The position numbers and the translations under genes are program-made. This document shows positions 16,804 through 25,375 of a stretch of 64,000 nt of DNA, piece by piece. Origin of the DNA: SZUA-309 sp965230005 (GTDB taxonomy: Bacteria > Pseudomonadota > Gammaproteobacteria > Pseudomonadales > Azotimanducaceae); the NCBI GenBank assembly GCA_965230005.1, contig OZ245934.1, positions 496,001 to 560,000 on the forward strand, written 5' to 3'. The notes beneath the pieces are model-generated. The model ran no database searches. It saw nothing but the letters and a program-made list of their open reading frames with translations, and was not told where the DNA came from. Within the stretch, counting starts at the first letter, position 1. Each line of letters starts with the position of its first letter.

Positions 16804-18223
16804 GTTCAGTTGGTACCGTGAAGTAAAAACAGGCTCCGGGGCCGGAATTGTTAGCGTAGCGCAGCTCGCCGCCGTGGTCAGACACGATCGAGCGACAGAT
16901 CGACAGCCCCATCCCCATGCCTTCCTTTTTGGTCGTATGGAAAGGGGTGAAGAGTACGTCGCTCTGGTCGTCGGCGACGCCGTGTCCGAGGTCGCTGACG
17001 CTCAGGGTAACCTCTCCGGCGCCGGCGCTTGTCGTGACCTGGATCCGGCGCCCGTTCCGGCAGCCGATCTCGTTCATGGCATCGATGCCATTGCGGATGA
17101 GGTTCAATATCACCTGCTGGATCTGCACCGGATCTGCGTAGACGAGGGGCAGGTCGTCGGCGAGGTCGAGGTCCAGCTCGATGTCGTGCATGCGGGCGTC
17201 GCTTTCGGCGAGCTTCAGCAGATCGGTGACGAGTTCGTTCAGGGCCACGAGTTCTTTGCTCGAGTCCTGGGGCCGGGCAAAGCGCTGGATCCGTTCAATG
17301 ACCGCGCCGGCGCGCAGTGACTGGGTATTGAGCTTCTCCAGCGCATCGCGGATTCGCTCGAGATCGCCGCCGCGCTCGAGGAGCTTGAGGCTCGCCTGGG
17401 CGTACATGGAGATTGCGGTCAGGGGTTGATTGATCTCGTGGGCGATGCTCGCCGTCATCTCACCCATGGTCGACAGGCGCCCGACGTGAGCGAGTTTCTC
17501 CCGCTGGCTGGCCAGGGCTTCGCGGGCTTCGTGCTGTTCCGTCAGATTCCGGACGATGCCCGCGAAGCGGCGTCGGCCCGGGAGGCGGATGTCCGAGACG
17601 GCGAGATAGATCGGCACGCGACCACCGTCTGAACGCAGCGCCGTCAGCTCACGGCCGACGCCGATGATCGAAGCCTTACCAGTTTTCAGATAGTCGGCGA
17701 GGTAGCGGTCGTGGTGCTCGGCGTCACCGGTGGTCATGAGGCGGTTGATGCTTTTGCCGATGACTTCCTCGGGTGTGTAGCCAAAGAGCTCCATGGCGGC
17801 CTGATTGAAGGTCTCAATGGTGCCGCGCTCGTCGATGATGATGATGCCGTCGACGGCGGTATCGAGGATCGCCTGGGTCTCTGCGAGGGCCAGCGATTGT
17901 TCGGTCACGTCGACGAGGGAACCGAGCATCTCTTCCCGACCATCGATGCGGGCCGGTTGCAGCAGCAGCTCGAAGAAGCGCACGGCGCCGCTTTCCGTGT
18001 TGGAGGCCGAAGACAGTGCCGAAGGCGCCTGGTCCTTTACGCAACGATCCCAGAGCTCCCGGCCGAGCTCATCGTCGATGGCCAGGAAGTGTTCGTGCCA
18101 GGATGTGCCCGCGGGATGGCCGAGCGCCTCGTCCCAGGCGGCATTGGTCCAGGTGATCAGCCCCGTCTCATCCGCACGGAACAGCGGTACCGGTAGCCGG
18201 TCGAGGGCCGTGAGTTCGATCAA
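16796..18223 (-). CDS. fixL: Oxygen-sensing haem-PAS histidine kinase FixL
   Basis: 475 residues: an N-terminal PAS-like domain (about 5-115), a second PAS (about 118-235) and a histidine kinase core. The second PAS carries the FixL haem pocket: H171 in AEHHDRYLADY matches the haem-binding histidine, and IIGVGRELTALRSDG carries the oxygen-sensing arginine. The kinase has the H-box IAHEINQPLTA (H262), N-box NLIRNGIDAM and G-boxes. No membrane segment, so it is a soluble FixL. The start is a TTG overlapping the globin stop (TTGA); upstream extension has no support. Confidence 0.9.
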   Translation of the reverse strand: MIELTALDRLPVPLFRADETGLITWTNAAWDEALGHPAGTSWHEHFLAIDDELGRELWDRCVKDQAPSALSSASNTESGAVRFFELLLQPARIDGREEMLGSLVDVTEQSLALAETQAILDTAVDGIIIIDERGTIETFNQAAMELFGYTPEEVIGKSINRLMTTGDAEHHDRYLADYLKTGKASIIGVGRELTALRSDGGRVPIYLAVSDIRLPGRRRFAGIVRNLTEQHEAREALASQREKLAHVGRLSTMGEMTASIAHEINQPLTAISMYAQASLKLLERGGDLERIRDALEKLNTQSLRAGAVIERIQRFARPQDSSKELVALNELVTDLLKLAESDARMHDIELDLDLADDLPLVYADPVQIQQVILNLIRNGIDAMNEIGCRNGRRIQVTTSAGAGEVTLSVSDLGHGVADDQSDVLFTPFHTTKKEGMGMGLSICRSIVSDHGGELRYANNSGPGACFYFTVPTEHE

Positions 18224-18660
18224 GGCGCAGCGTCGCCGGTGGCCGGCAGACTGCCGAGGAGTCGCATATAGGTGAGGCCCGGGGTCATGGCCCAGCGCCA
18301 GGCGAGCTCCGTTTCCCGGTCGCAATCCGTATCGAAGTCGCGGACGGCGGCGATGAGCGCGTCGAGCCAGCGGTCGTAGAAGTTGCCGCGGATTCCCAGA
18401 GACTCGTGAATCCGGCCGATGCGCTCCAGTTCTGCTGAGGGCTCGTGGCTCACGTAGAAGGCCACGAGGTGAAAGAACGACTTCCGCAACATGGAGACCT
18501 GTCGCTCCATGTCGGTGCTGCGAAAGGCGTTGGCGATCTCCGGGTCTTCGAGAAAGTACCGGTAGAAGCGCTCGAAAAAGGGAGTGCTGCTCTCGTCGAG
18601 GCCAACGCCCTGACCAAACAGTCTGGCGTAGCTGTCATCGAAAAGCGGATTCTGGCTCAC
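18220..18660 (-). CDS. Single-domain globin
   Basis: 146 residues of helical sequence with a globin pattern: PFFERFYRYFLEDPEIANAF (helix B/C-E region), the distal segment MLRKSFFHLVAFYV, and the proximal-histidine region IGRIHESLGI near residue 85, then a helix with YDRWLDALIAAVRDF. It resembles sensor-type or single-domain bacterial globins. It sits inside the fixLJ operon, its stop overlapping the fixL start, so it may deliver, buffer or sense oxygen or NO next to FixL. Which ligand is used cannot be read from the sequence. Confidence 0.8.
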   Translation of the reverse strand: MSQNPLFDDSYARLFGQGVGLDESSTPFFERFYRYFLEDPEIANAFRSTDMERQVSMLRKSFFHLVAFYVSHEPSAELERIGRIHESLGIRGNFYDRWLDALIAAVRDFDTDCDRETELAWRWAMTPGLTYMRLLGSLPATGDAAP

Positions 18661-18696
18661 AATCGATTTCCGGCAGAGCCGAAAGCATCCGGATGC

Positions 18697-19065
18697 TCAG
18701 GGCTGCCGGGCCCGTTCCGTCGCGGCCACGCTTTCTGCAAGTTCCGAGGCGCTTCTGCTGAAGCGGCAGGGAATGGCGGCCAGCTCAGAAAGCTCGCGCA
18801 GACCCTCGGCCACATGGCTGACCCGCTGTCGCAGCAGCTTCGCGAGGGGTGCAGGACTGCCGGGTTGGGTCATGGCCTCGAGCCAGAAACTCGAGTAGTC
18901 ACCGAACAGCCAGCGTGCCTGGGTTGCGGCGAGCGTTGCGCTGCGCTCCATGAAGAGCACCAGGCTGCCGCTCGCCTCGGCAAGCTCTTTGCCGGCAACG
19001 ATCTCGGCACCGGCGAGGGCCTCGCCGAACTCCCGGGTGCCGGTGGGCTTGGACGTTCTGCTCAC
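18697..19065 (-). CDS. Phasin-like small helical protein
   Basis: 122 residues, predicted almost fully helical with alanine-rich amphipathic segments (SATLAATQARWLFGDYSSFWLEAM), similar to phasin-family proteins that coat polyhydroxyalkanoate granules. The GTG start overlaps the stop of the universal stress protein (GTGA), and the globin gene follows 36 bp downstream. No polymer synthase is in the window, so the granule link is only family-based; it may instead be a stress-related helical protein. Confidence 0.5.
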   Translation of the reverse strand: MSRTSKPTGTREFGEALAGAEIVAGKELAEASGSLVLFMERSATLAATQARWLFGDYSSFWLEAMTQPGSPAPLAKLLRQRVSHVAEGLRELSELAAIPCRFSRSASELAESVAATERARQP

Positions 19066-19505
19066 GATTCACCTCCCAGTCGGATGGTCATGACGCTGAC
19101 CGGGGCGCCATGCAGTACCGCATTGGCCGTGGAACCGAGCAGGCGCCCGAGGCCTTTGCGGGCGTGGCTGCCGATGATGATGCAGTCGGCGTCGAGTTCT
19201 CGGGCGACGTCGTGAATGCTGTCCGCCGCTCGCCCGAGCACGACAAGCTGCCGCTCGGGGGGAATGCCGGCGTCCTGGCACAGCTCTGCGAGCCTGGCGA
19301 TGGCGGCGTTTTTTGCGTCGGCCTCCATCTGCGCGGTCAGACTGCCGGTGAAGGTCGGGTCGACGCTGTACTGCACGTACTGCGGTTCCACGGCGTGGAC
19401 GACCGTTGCCGTGCCTCGGACCAGCTGCGCTGCTGCCGCGAGGACGGTGCGAGCGCTGGACTCGTCCAGATCGATGGCCACCAGGGCGTTGTCGAATAGG
19501 CTCAT
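19062..19505 (-). CDS. Universal stress protein, single domain
   Basis: 147 residues with the Usp fold: ALVAIDLDESS at the N-terminus and the ATP-binding pattern IIIGSHARKGLGRLLGSTANAVL (G-2x-G-9x-G-S/T) near the C-terminus, so it should bind ATP. It starts at the ATG 19503-19505; the longer frame upstream covers intergenic sequence. It heads the fixLJ operon (usp, phasin-like, globin, fixL, fixJ), with a motif copy 54 bp before its start. Confidence 0.9.
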   Translation of the reverse strand: MSLFDNALVAIDLDESSARTVLAAAAQLVRGTATVVHAVEPQYVQYSVDPTFTGSLTAQMEADAKNAAIARLAELCQDAGIPPERQLVVLGRAADSIHDVARELDADCIIIGSHARKGLGRLLGSTANAVLHGAPVSVMTIRLGGES

Positions 19506-19558
19506 TGGATTCCCTTGTCTGTCCGCGGAGTTTAGCAGGCCTCTCGACGGGGCGGTGC

Positions 19559-19574
19559 CTAGGGGTTTCCCGAA
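19559..19574 (+). promoter_or_regulatory. FixJ-like operator candidate (copy C)
   Basis: CTAGGGGTTTCCCGAA lies in the 184-bp divergent region between the usp at 19505 (minus) and the usp at 19690 (plus), 54 bp and 116 bp from the two starts. It matches the copy at 27765 in 14 of 16 positions. Either or both genes could be controlled. Confidence 0.5.
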
Positions 19575-19689
19575 GCGCACCCCGTGGCAGGCACCGATGT
19601 CTTGGCTCGTCGGGCTCGCTTACGCTCCCGACATCGTTTCGGTACCCTGCAGATTCCAAAGGGTATCTGCAAAGGAGAGGTTGGGAACA

Positions 19690-20133
19690 ATGGCTTACAA
19701 GCACGTGATGGTGGCAGTCGATCTGTCGGAAGAAGCGGGACAGGTCCTTGGAGAAGCGCAGAAGCTGGCAGCCGATCACGGCGCCAAGCTGTCGCTCATC
19801 TCCGTGGTCAAGCCGCTCACTCAGGTTTATGGCGGGCTCGACATGGCCGCGTACACGCAGGCGAGCGTGAATTTCGAACGCGAAGCGCAGGCCCAGGCAA
19901 CGGAGCAGCTGAAAGCGCTCGGTGCCGGCGCTGGTGTAGAAGCGGAAAACGTGCACGCGGTGATCGGGGCACCGGCGCCGCAGATCGTCGATACTGCGAA
20001 GGACCTGGGCGTTGATCTCATCGTCGTTGGTTCGCATGGCAAACACGGCCTGGGCCTGCTGCTCGGCTCCACGGCCAATGGCGTGCTGCATCACGCGGAG
20101 TGTGACGTGCTGACGATCCGCATCAAGAGCTGA
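19690..20133 (+). CDS. Universal stress protein, single domain
   Basis: 147 residues. VMVAVDLSEEAGQVL begins the fold, followed by VVKPLTQVYGGLDM and the nucleotide site VVGSHGKHGLGLLLGSTANGVL. It is closely related to the protein at 27859 (same KPLTQVYGGLDM segment), so the two are recent paralogues. A strong AAGGAGAGG ribosome site precedes the ATG. A third usp starts 7 bp after its stop, so they form an operon. Confidence 0.92.
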   Translation: MAYKHVMVAVDLSEEAGQVLGEAQKLAADHGAKLSLISVVKPLTQVYGGLDMAAYTQASVNFEREAQAQATEQLKALGAGAGVEAENVHAVIGAPAPQIVDTAKDLGVDLIVVGSHGKHGLGLLLGSTANGVLHHAECDVLTIRIKS

Positions 20134-20139
20134 GCGCTT

Positions 20140-20592
20140 ATGAAAAAGATCCTCATCGCCCTGGATGCGACCGCCGAAGCGGAAGAAGTGATAGAAGGCG
20201 CCATGGCTCTCGATCCTCGCGGTGCTGTCGAGGTGCACGTGGTTACCGTGATTCCGCCGCTCATGGGTGGGATCAGCGGTATGGATGGTGCCGCCTTTGC
20301 GGCGTCCTGGCCCCTCCGGGAAATGGAAGAGCAACTCGCGCAGGACACGGCGAAGAACATCCGTGAACGCGCCGCGGCCTATGGCATCGCGCCGGACCAG
20401 GTCAACATCCGTACCGGGCGGCCGGCGTCGGAAATCAAAGCCTGTGCCAAAGAAATTGGCGCGGACCTCATCGTCATCGGCACCCATGCGCGCGGGGCCC
20501 TGTCCGGAATCCTGCTCGGGTCGACGGCCAATGGGGTGCTGCATGGCAGCCCCTGTGACGTGCTCACGGTTCATGTTGCCAATCCCGAATGA
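20140..20592 (+). CDS. Universal stress protein, single domain
   Basis: 150 residues: KKILIALDATAEAEEV, a middle insertion rich in glycine and methionine (PPLMGGISGMDGAAF), and the ATP site IVIGTHARGALSGILLGSTANGVL. Starts 7 bp after the preceding usp and overlaps the start of the lipoprotein gene, so all three are probably cotranscribed. Confidence 0.92.
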   Translation: MKKILIALDATAEAEEVIEGAMALDPRGAVEVHVVTVIPPLMGGISGMDGAAFAASWPLREMEEQLAQDTAKNIRERAAAYGIAPDQVNIRTGRPASEIKACAKEIGADLIVIGTHARGALSGILLGSTANGVLHGSPCDVLTVHVANPE

Positions 20593-21115
20593 TCGGTTGC
20601 TGAAAGCCAGGCTGTTGCTGCTCAGCACGGTGCTTGCCGGCTGCGCAGCCTCGCAGCCGATGGATACCTACGTTCCCGCACGCTGTCACGGCGTCGCCAG
20701 CGGCTTCTCGAGCTACACCCTCGCGTTTCAGGATGTGCCGGGCTTTATCGAAGGGGTCATCGAAGAGGCGCTCGAAGGGGCGCTGATTGCGCAGGGCCTC
20801 GACGAAGCGCTGGATCCCGCAGCCGCGGACGTCCGCGTTGTCAGCACCTTCTACATGATCGATCGAAACCCACCGCCGCCGCTGGTGGAGGACCCCTTCG
20901 GCGAGCAGGTCGAGACCGGGACCGTGAGCCGTTTTGTTGCACACCTGGACGTGAACGTTTACGACGGGAATACGGGAGCCGTGCTCTGGACCGGGGCCAT
21001 GTATCGGGCCCATGCCATCCGTGGCGGTGAGACCTTTCATGACGAGCGGGCCGTGCTGCTCATCCGTCAGGCTTTCGACGACATGTTCGTTGGCTTGACC
21101 ACGCCTTGCGGGTAG
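20573..21115 (+). CDS. DUF4136-like lipoprotein
   Basis: 180 residues with a lipoprotein signal peptide (LLLLSTVLAGC; lipidated cysteine about residue 22), then a domain resembling DUF4136: DEALDPAAADVRVVSTFYM and NVYDGNTGAVLWTGAMYR. Such proteins are envelope lipoproteins of unknown function. The ATG at 20573 overlaps the usp by 20 bases; a TTG at 20597 is an alternative start that also keeps the lipobox. The NfeD gene begins 9 bp downstream. Confidence 0.75.
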   Translation: MLPIPNDRLLKARLLLLSTVLAGCAASQPMDTYVPARCHGVASGFSSYTLAFQDVPGFIEGVIEEALEGALIAQGLDEALDPAAADVRVVSTFYMIDRNPPPPLVEDPFGEQVETGTVSRFVAHLDVNVYDGNTGAVLWTGAMYRAHAIRGGETFHDERAVLLIRQAFDDMFVGLTTPCG

Positions 21116-21124
21116 ATTTCAGGG

Positions 21125-22531
21125 ATGCGCGGCCGATTCACGCCTCGATTCGCTGCCTTGCTGCTGGTCGTTCTGGGCTGGCTTGCGTTCTTCGTGCCGA
21201 CGAAGGCCTCTGATGCCGAGGGCGGCCGGGTGGTCTGGCTCGTGGAGCTCGAAGGGCCGCTGGGCCCGGCAGCCGCCGATCTCGTCATTCGTGCCATCGA
21301 TGATGCCGCTGCCGCTGATGCCGCAGCGCTGGTCATCCGCATGGACACGCCCGGGGGACTGGACAAGTCCATGCGCAGCCTCGTGCAGGCAATTCTTGCT
21401 GCGGAGCTGCCGGTGGTGACCTTCGTTGCCCCCGAAGGCGCTCGCGCCGCCAGCGCGGGAACCTATATCGCCACTGCAAGCCATGTTGCAGCCATGGCCC
21501 CGGCAACGAACATCGGCTCTTCGACGCCGGTCTCCATTGCACCGGCTGCGCCGTCACCCCGGCCGGGCCCTGCTGCCGATGATGCCCCGGCTCCCGAGCC
21601 TCCGGATGCCATGGGCCGCAAGGTGATCAATGATGCGGTCGCCTACCTGCAGGGCATCGCCGAACTGCGGGGGAGAAACGTTGCCTGGGCGGAGGAAACG
21701 GTCCGCGAGGGAGCGAACGTGCGTGCCTCGGTGGCCGTGGAGAAAAACATCGTCGATCTCATGGCCGCCGATCTGCCGGCGCTGCTGCTGGCCCTTGATG
21801 GCCGTGAAGTGGCGCTCCGTGATCGCGTGGTCACCCTGGAAACCGCCGGTGCCGGGATTCACCGGGTGGAGTCGGATTGGAAGCACGACCTCCTGGAACT
21901 GATCACCGACCCGACGATCGCCTACGGACTGCTCATCTTCGGCATCTATGGCCTGATTCTCGAGTTCTACAATCCCGGCATGATCTTCCCGTCGGTGATC
22001 GGGATCGTCTGCCTGCTGCTCGGGGCTTATGGCCTGCAGATGCTGCCGGTGAACTATGCGGCCCTGGCACTGATTTTTGTCGGCATCGGGATGATGGTCG
22101 GGGAGGTGTTCACCCCGACCATGGGCGCCCTCGGTATCGCCGGGGTGGTCGCCTTCGTATTCGGGTCGCTCATGCTTCTGGATACGAATTCTCCGGAGTT
22201 CGGGCTCCCGCTGGCAGTCATTGCCGCCTTCACGGTGAGCACGGCCGGGGTGATGTTCATTGCCGTTGGTGCTGCGCTCCGTGCCCGTCACGGCGCTGTC
22301 AGAACCGGGCGCCGGGCCATGCTGGGCGCGACGGTGGAGGTGATCGACGGCTTTCCCGGTGAAGGGCACGTCCGCGCCTTTGGCGAGATCTGGCGGGCCC
22401 AGGCCGACGTGCCCATGACTGCCGGTGCGCGGGGGCGGGTCACCGGGGTCGACGGCCTGGTTCTGTCCATTACCCCCGAGGCGAACGACGGGCAAAAAAG
22501 CGCGGATCACAACGATCCGGACCGAGACTGA
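21125..22531 (+). CDS. NfeD-family membrane serine protease
   Basis: 468 residues: signal peptide, a ClpP-class protease domain (about 30-240) with RMDTPGGL and the nucleophile region ARAASAGTYIATA (serine near residue 105), then several membrane helices (about 275-395) and a C-terminal OB-fold NfeD domain (ATVEVIDGF to VDGLVLSI). A Pro/Ala/Asp-rich loop (about 138-160) interrupts the protease domain. Such proteins cleave the C-terminus of their stomatin partner; that partner is the next gene, 10 bp downstream. Confidence 0.92.
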   Translation: MRGRFTPRFAALLLVVLGWLAFFVPTKASDAEGGRVVWLVELEGPLGPAAADLVIRAIDDAAAADAAALVIRMDTPGGLDKSMRSLVQAILAAELPVVTFVAPEGARAASAGTYIATASHVAAMAPATNIGSSTPVSIAPAAPSPRPGPAADDAPAPEPPDAMGRKVINDAVAYLQGIAELRGRNVAWAEETVREGANVRASVAVEKNIVDLMAADLPALLLALDGREVALRDRVVTLETAGAGIHRVESDWKHDLLELITDPTIAYGLLIFGIYGLILEFYNPGMIFPSVIGIVCLLLGAYGLQMLPVNYAALALIFVGIGMMVGEVFTPTMGALGIAGVVAFVFGSLMLLDTNSPEFGLPLAVIAAFTVSTAGVMFIAVGAALRARHGAVRTGRRAMLGATVEVIDGFPGEGHVRAFGEIWRAQADVPMTAGARGRVTGVDGLVLSITPEANDGQKSADHNDPDRD

Positions 22532-22541
22532 GGAGAGCCTT

Positions 22542-23315
22542 ATGGAAATCTTCACCATCATCATCATTACCGTCATCGGCGGACTGCTGCTTTCGGCGTT
22601 CCGGGTGCTCAGGGAATACGAGCGGGGCGTGGTCTTCATGCTCGGGCGCTTCTACAAGGTCAAGGGGCCCGGTCTGATCCTCATCATCCCTATCGTGCAG
22701 CAGATGGTGCGCGTGGATCTGCGGACCCTGGTCCTGGACATTCCCAGTCAGGATCTCATCACCCGGGACAACGTCTCGGTGAAGGTGAACGCGGTGCTTT
22801 ACTTCCGGGTCGTCGATTCTGAGCGGGCCATCATCAACGTCGAAAACTACATCGAGGCAACGGGGCAGCTGGCTCAGACCACGTTGCGTTCGGTGCTTGG
22901 TCAACACGAGCTCGACGATCTGCTTGCGGAGCGGGAGCGCCTGAACATGGACGTGCAGGAGATTCTCGACAAGCAGACCGACCAGTGGGGTATCAAGGTT
23001 GCCAACGTGGAGATCAAGCACGTCGACATCGACGAGAGCATGATCCGGGCCATTGCCCGGCAGGCGGAAGCAGAGCGGGAGCGGCGCGCCAAGATCATCC
23101 ACGCCGACGGCGAGGAGCAGGCGGCGCAGAAGCTGGTGCAGGCGGCGGAAGCGCTCTCGTCGCAGCCGGAAGCAATCCAGCTGCGCTATCTGCAGACGCT
23201 TACGGAGATTGCCGGCGAGAAGAGCTCAACGATCGTCTTTCCGCTGCCCATGAACCTGTCGAACGTGATCCAGTCCCTCGGGGACGCCGTGGGCGATCAA
23301 TCCCGTTCGAGCTAG
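22542..23315 (+). CDS. Slipin/stomatin-like SPFH protein
   Basis: 257 residues: an N-terminal membrane helix, the SPFH domain (FRVLREYERGVVFMLGRF to about residue 185) with IPSQDLITRDNVSVKVNAV, and a coiled-coil region (EAERERRAKIIHADGEEQAAQKL) ending in the hydrophobic segment STIVFPLPMNLSN, the type of sequence cut by NfeD proteases. It organises membrane microdomains. GAGGAGAG precedes the ATG. It forms the conserved nfeD-slipin pair. Confidence 0.94.
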   Translation: MEIFTIIIITVIGGLLLSAFRVLREYERGVVFMLGRFYKVKGPGLILIIPIVQQMVRVDLRTLVLDIPSQDLITRDNVSVKVNAVLYFRVVDSERAIINVENYIEATGQLAQTTLRSVLGQHELDDLLAERERLNMDVQEILDKQTDQWGIKVANVEIKHVDIDESMIRAIARQAEAERERRAKIIHADGEEQAAQKLVQAAEALSSQPEAIQLRYLQTLTEIAGEKSSTIVFPLPMNLSNVIQSLGDAVGDQSRSS

Positions 23316-23330
23316 ACGACGCGCGGCTGC

Positions 23331-24242
23331 TCAGTCGGACGTCTCCCGGATCGTGACCAGGTCGCCTTCGATGGCGCTGATGATGGCTTCCGACGTGTTG
23401 CCGAGGATCAGCTGCGAGAGGCCGCGGCGGGCGGCCGTGCCGAGCACTGTCAGCGCCGCTCCCATTTCATTGGCCAGGGCCGGAATCGTGTCACGGGCGT
23501 GACCCTCGAGGAGATGAACTTTGGTCACCGGTGCCTCGAGCTCCCGGGCCAGTTCGTCGATGAGCGCTGCCCGGGTCTCCTGCATGTCGGTCTTGATACC
23601 TTCGTAATCCATGGCGACCTGCAACTCGTTCACGGTCTGGCCGAGACTGGGATAGGCAGAGACGACGTGCAGATCGCAGCCCAGGATGCGTGACAGATCC
23701 GCGGCGGTTGCCAGGATCGAGCGGTTCAGGCTCTGATGGGACTCGTCACCGGCGTCGAGCGCCGCCAGCACCACCCGTGCGTCCTGCCACGGCTTCTTCG
23801 AGATGAGCACCGGGCAGGGGGCCGAGCGTGTCAGCGCCCAATCGAGGGGGGCGTGAAGTCGGTCGATGAGCGCCTGATGGCGGGAAATCGGCTTGATGAG
23901 CAGGTCGACGCCTTCGAGTTCCTTGAGGATTGCCTCGCCGGCGTTCTTGTCCCAGAGCACGCGGGTTTCCAGCTCGGCGACTTTGCCGTCGTAGGGTTCA
24001 GCGAGGTTTGCCAGGCCCCGCCGCTCTGCGGCCTTGAGGCCTTCGATGAGGTTCGCCCGATCGGCTGCGGGCAGGATTTTCGTCGGTTCCTCGGCGATGG
24101 TGTCGTAGAGCACTTCCACGACGTCGATGGCTGCACCACTGTAGTGTTCGATCATGGCCGCCTTCTCGAGGGCTGCATCGAGGCCCTCCAGGCTGTCGTT
24201 AGCGACCAGCACTTTGCGGAAGATAGGTTTTGCGGCGCTCAT
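23331..24242 (-). CDS. Tandem universal stress protein (two Usp domains)
   Basis: 303 residues with two Usp domains (about 1-145 and 155-303), as in UspE. The N-terminal half has lost the glycine-rich nucleotide site (LIKPISRHQALIDRLHAPLDW); the C-terminal half keeps VLGTAARRGLSQLILGNTSEAII. The ATG at 24240-24242 was preferred to an upstream start that lacks domain sequence. It diverges from the tandem usp at 24433; the region between holds motif copy D. Confidence 0.88.
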   Translation of the reverse strand: MSAAKPIFRKVLVANDSLEGLDAALEKAAMIEHYSGAAIDVVEVLYDTIAEEPTKILPAADRANLIEGLKAAERRGLANLAEPYDGKVAELETRVLWDKNAGEAILKELEGVDLLIKPISRHQALIDRLHAPLDWALTRSAPCPVLISKKPWQDARVVLAALDAGDESHQSLNRSILATAADLSRILGCDLHVVSAYPSLGQTVNELQVAMDYEGIKTDMQETRAALIDELARELEAPVTKVHLLEGHARDTIPALANEMGAALTVLGTAARRGLSQLILGNTSEAIISAIEGDLVTIRETSD

Positions 24243-24336
24243 GGGTGCCTCCAGCGTTTGCTTTGTCCTGGCCAGTACCTCGATGGTACGCCACTGGCGT
24301 CGAAAAAATCTTCGCATCGGCCTTCCCGGGCGTTCA

Positions 24337-24352
24337 TTAGGTATTTACCGAA
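24337..24352 (+). promoter_or_regulatory. FixJ-like operator candidate (copy D)
   Basis: TTAGGTATTTACCGAA, 12 of 16 identical to copy C, lies in the divergent region between two tandem usp genes (95 bp from the 24242 start, 81 bp from 24433). Related downstream sequence (CTACGGATAGGACC, about 24368) partly repeats it. Confidence 0.45.
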
Positions 24353-24432
24353 AAGGCGGACGGCAACTACGGATAGGACCGGCAGTTCCGGACGAATAGC
24401 GTTGCTCCTGACTGTAGCTTCGGGAGATGAAT

Positions 24433-25347
24433 ATGCCCTTGAACCAGGAGAGCCTCGAAAACCTGCTGGTGGTTGTGGACAACGCACTGTCCATGCCGCA
24501 GCTCCTCGAAAAAGCAGAGCGCCTTGCCGGTCCTGACACGAATGTTCACGTGGTGCAGGTGATCTATGAAGGGGTTGCCGAGGTCAGCACCGCGGCCGTT
24601 GAAGATTCGAGCCGCCTCAAGACCTTCATGCTCCAGTCCGCGGAAGCCGCGCTGGAGGATGAGCTGGAGAAAGCTCGCGGTCGTTTCCGGCATCTCGAGT
24701 CGGCGACGTTGTGGAATTCGCGCCCCTGGGAAGCTGTCCTGCACGCTGCGGCGGACGCTGGAGCGGATCTGATCGTCAAGGCCACCGGGGAGGAAGACGG
24801 TTTTGGCGAGCGGGTTGCGCGCGCCCTGCGCACGCCGGACGAGTGGAACCTGCTGCGCCATTCGCCCGTGCCCGTGCTGCTCGTGAAGGTGACGGCCTGG
24901 CCGGCGGAGCCGCTCGTGCTCTGCGCCGTGGACGCGTTCGACGAAGCGCATGATGCCCTCTCGGTGAAGCTGCTCGGGGAAGCGGCGCAGGTGGCCGCCT
25001 TGCTCAAGGGATCTCTGGACGTGATCTTCACCTACCCGCTCTTCGAACCCTGGGTCGGCGAGCTCGGCGCTGTGAAGAGCTACGCGGAGATCAAAGAGAC
25101 CGTGGAAGCCGAAGCACGCTCGCGCATCGACGAACTCGCCAGGCAGGCAGGGGTGGCCTATCGTCATCTGCACCTCGAAGAGGGCCAGACGGCACAGACC
25201 CTCGCCCGGATCGTTGCCGATGACGAAGCGGCGCTGGTGGTCATGGGTACTCACGCCCGCGAGGGCTTTGCCGGTGTTTTGCTGGGCAACACCTCCGAGC
25301 GTATCCTGCACGCCGTCGATTGCGACATCCTCACCGTACACGGCTGA
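24433..25347 (+). CDS. Tandem universal stress protein (two Usp domains)
   Basis: 304 residues in two Usp halves. The first half (NLLVVVDNALSMPQLLEKA) has lost its nucleotide motif (LIVKATGEEDGFGERVARAL); the second ends with VVMGTHAREGFAGVLLGNTSERIL, a complete one. GGGAG at 24422-24426 is too close to the ATG at 24427 and well placed for the ATG at 24433, so the latter is used. The next tandem usp follows 28 bp downstream. Confidence 0.88.
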   Translation: MPLNQESLENLLVVVDNALSMPQLLEKAERLAGPDTNVHVVQVIYEGVAEVSTAAVEDSSRLKTFMLQSAEAALEDELEKARGRFRHLESATLWNSRPWEAVLHAAADAGADLIVKATGEEDGFGERVARALRTPDEWNLLRHSPVPVLLVKVTAWPAEPLVLCAVDAFDEAHDALSVKLLGEAAQVAALLKGSLDVIFTYPLFEPWVGELGAVKSYAEIKETVEAEARSRIDELARQAGVAYRHLHLEEGQTAQTLARIVADDEAALVVMGTHAREGFAGVLLGNTSERILHAVDCDILTVHG

Positions 25348-25375
25348 CAACCAAGAAGTCTGAAAAGGAACTCCC

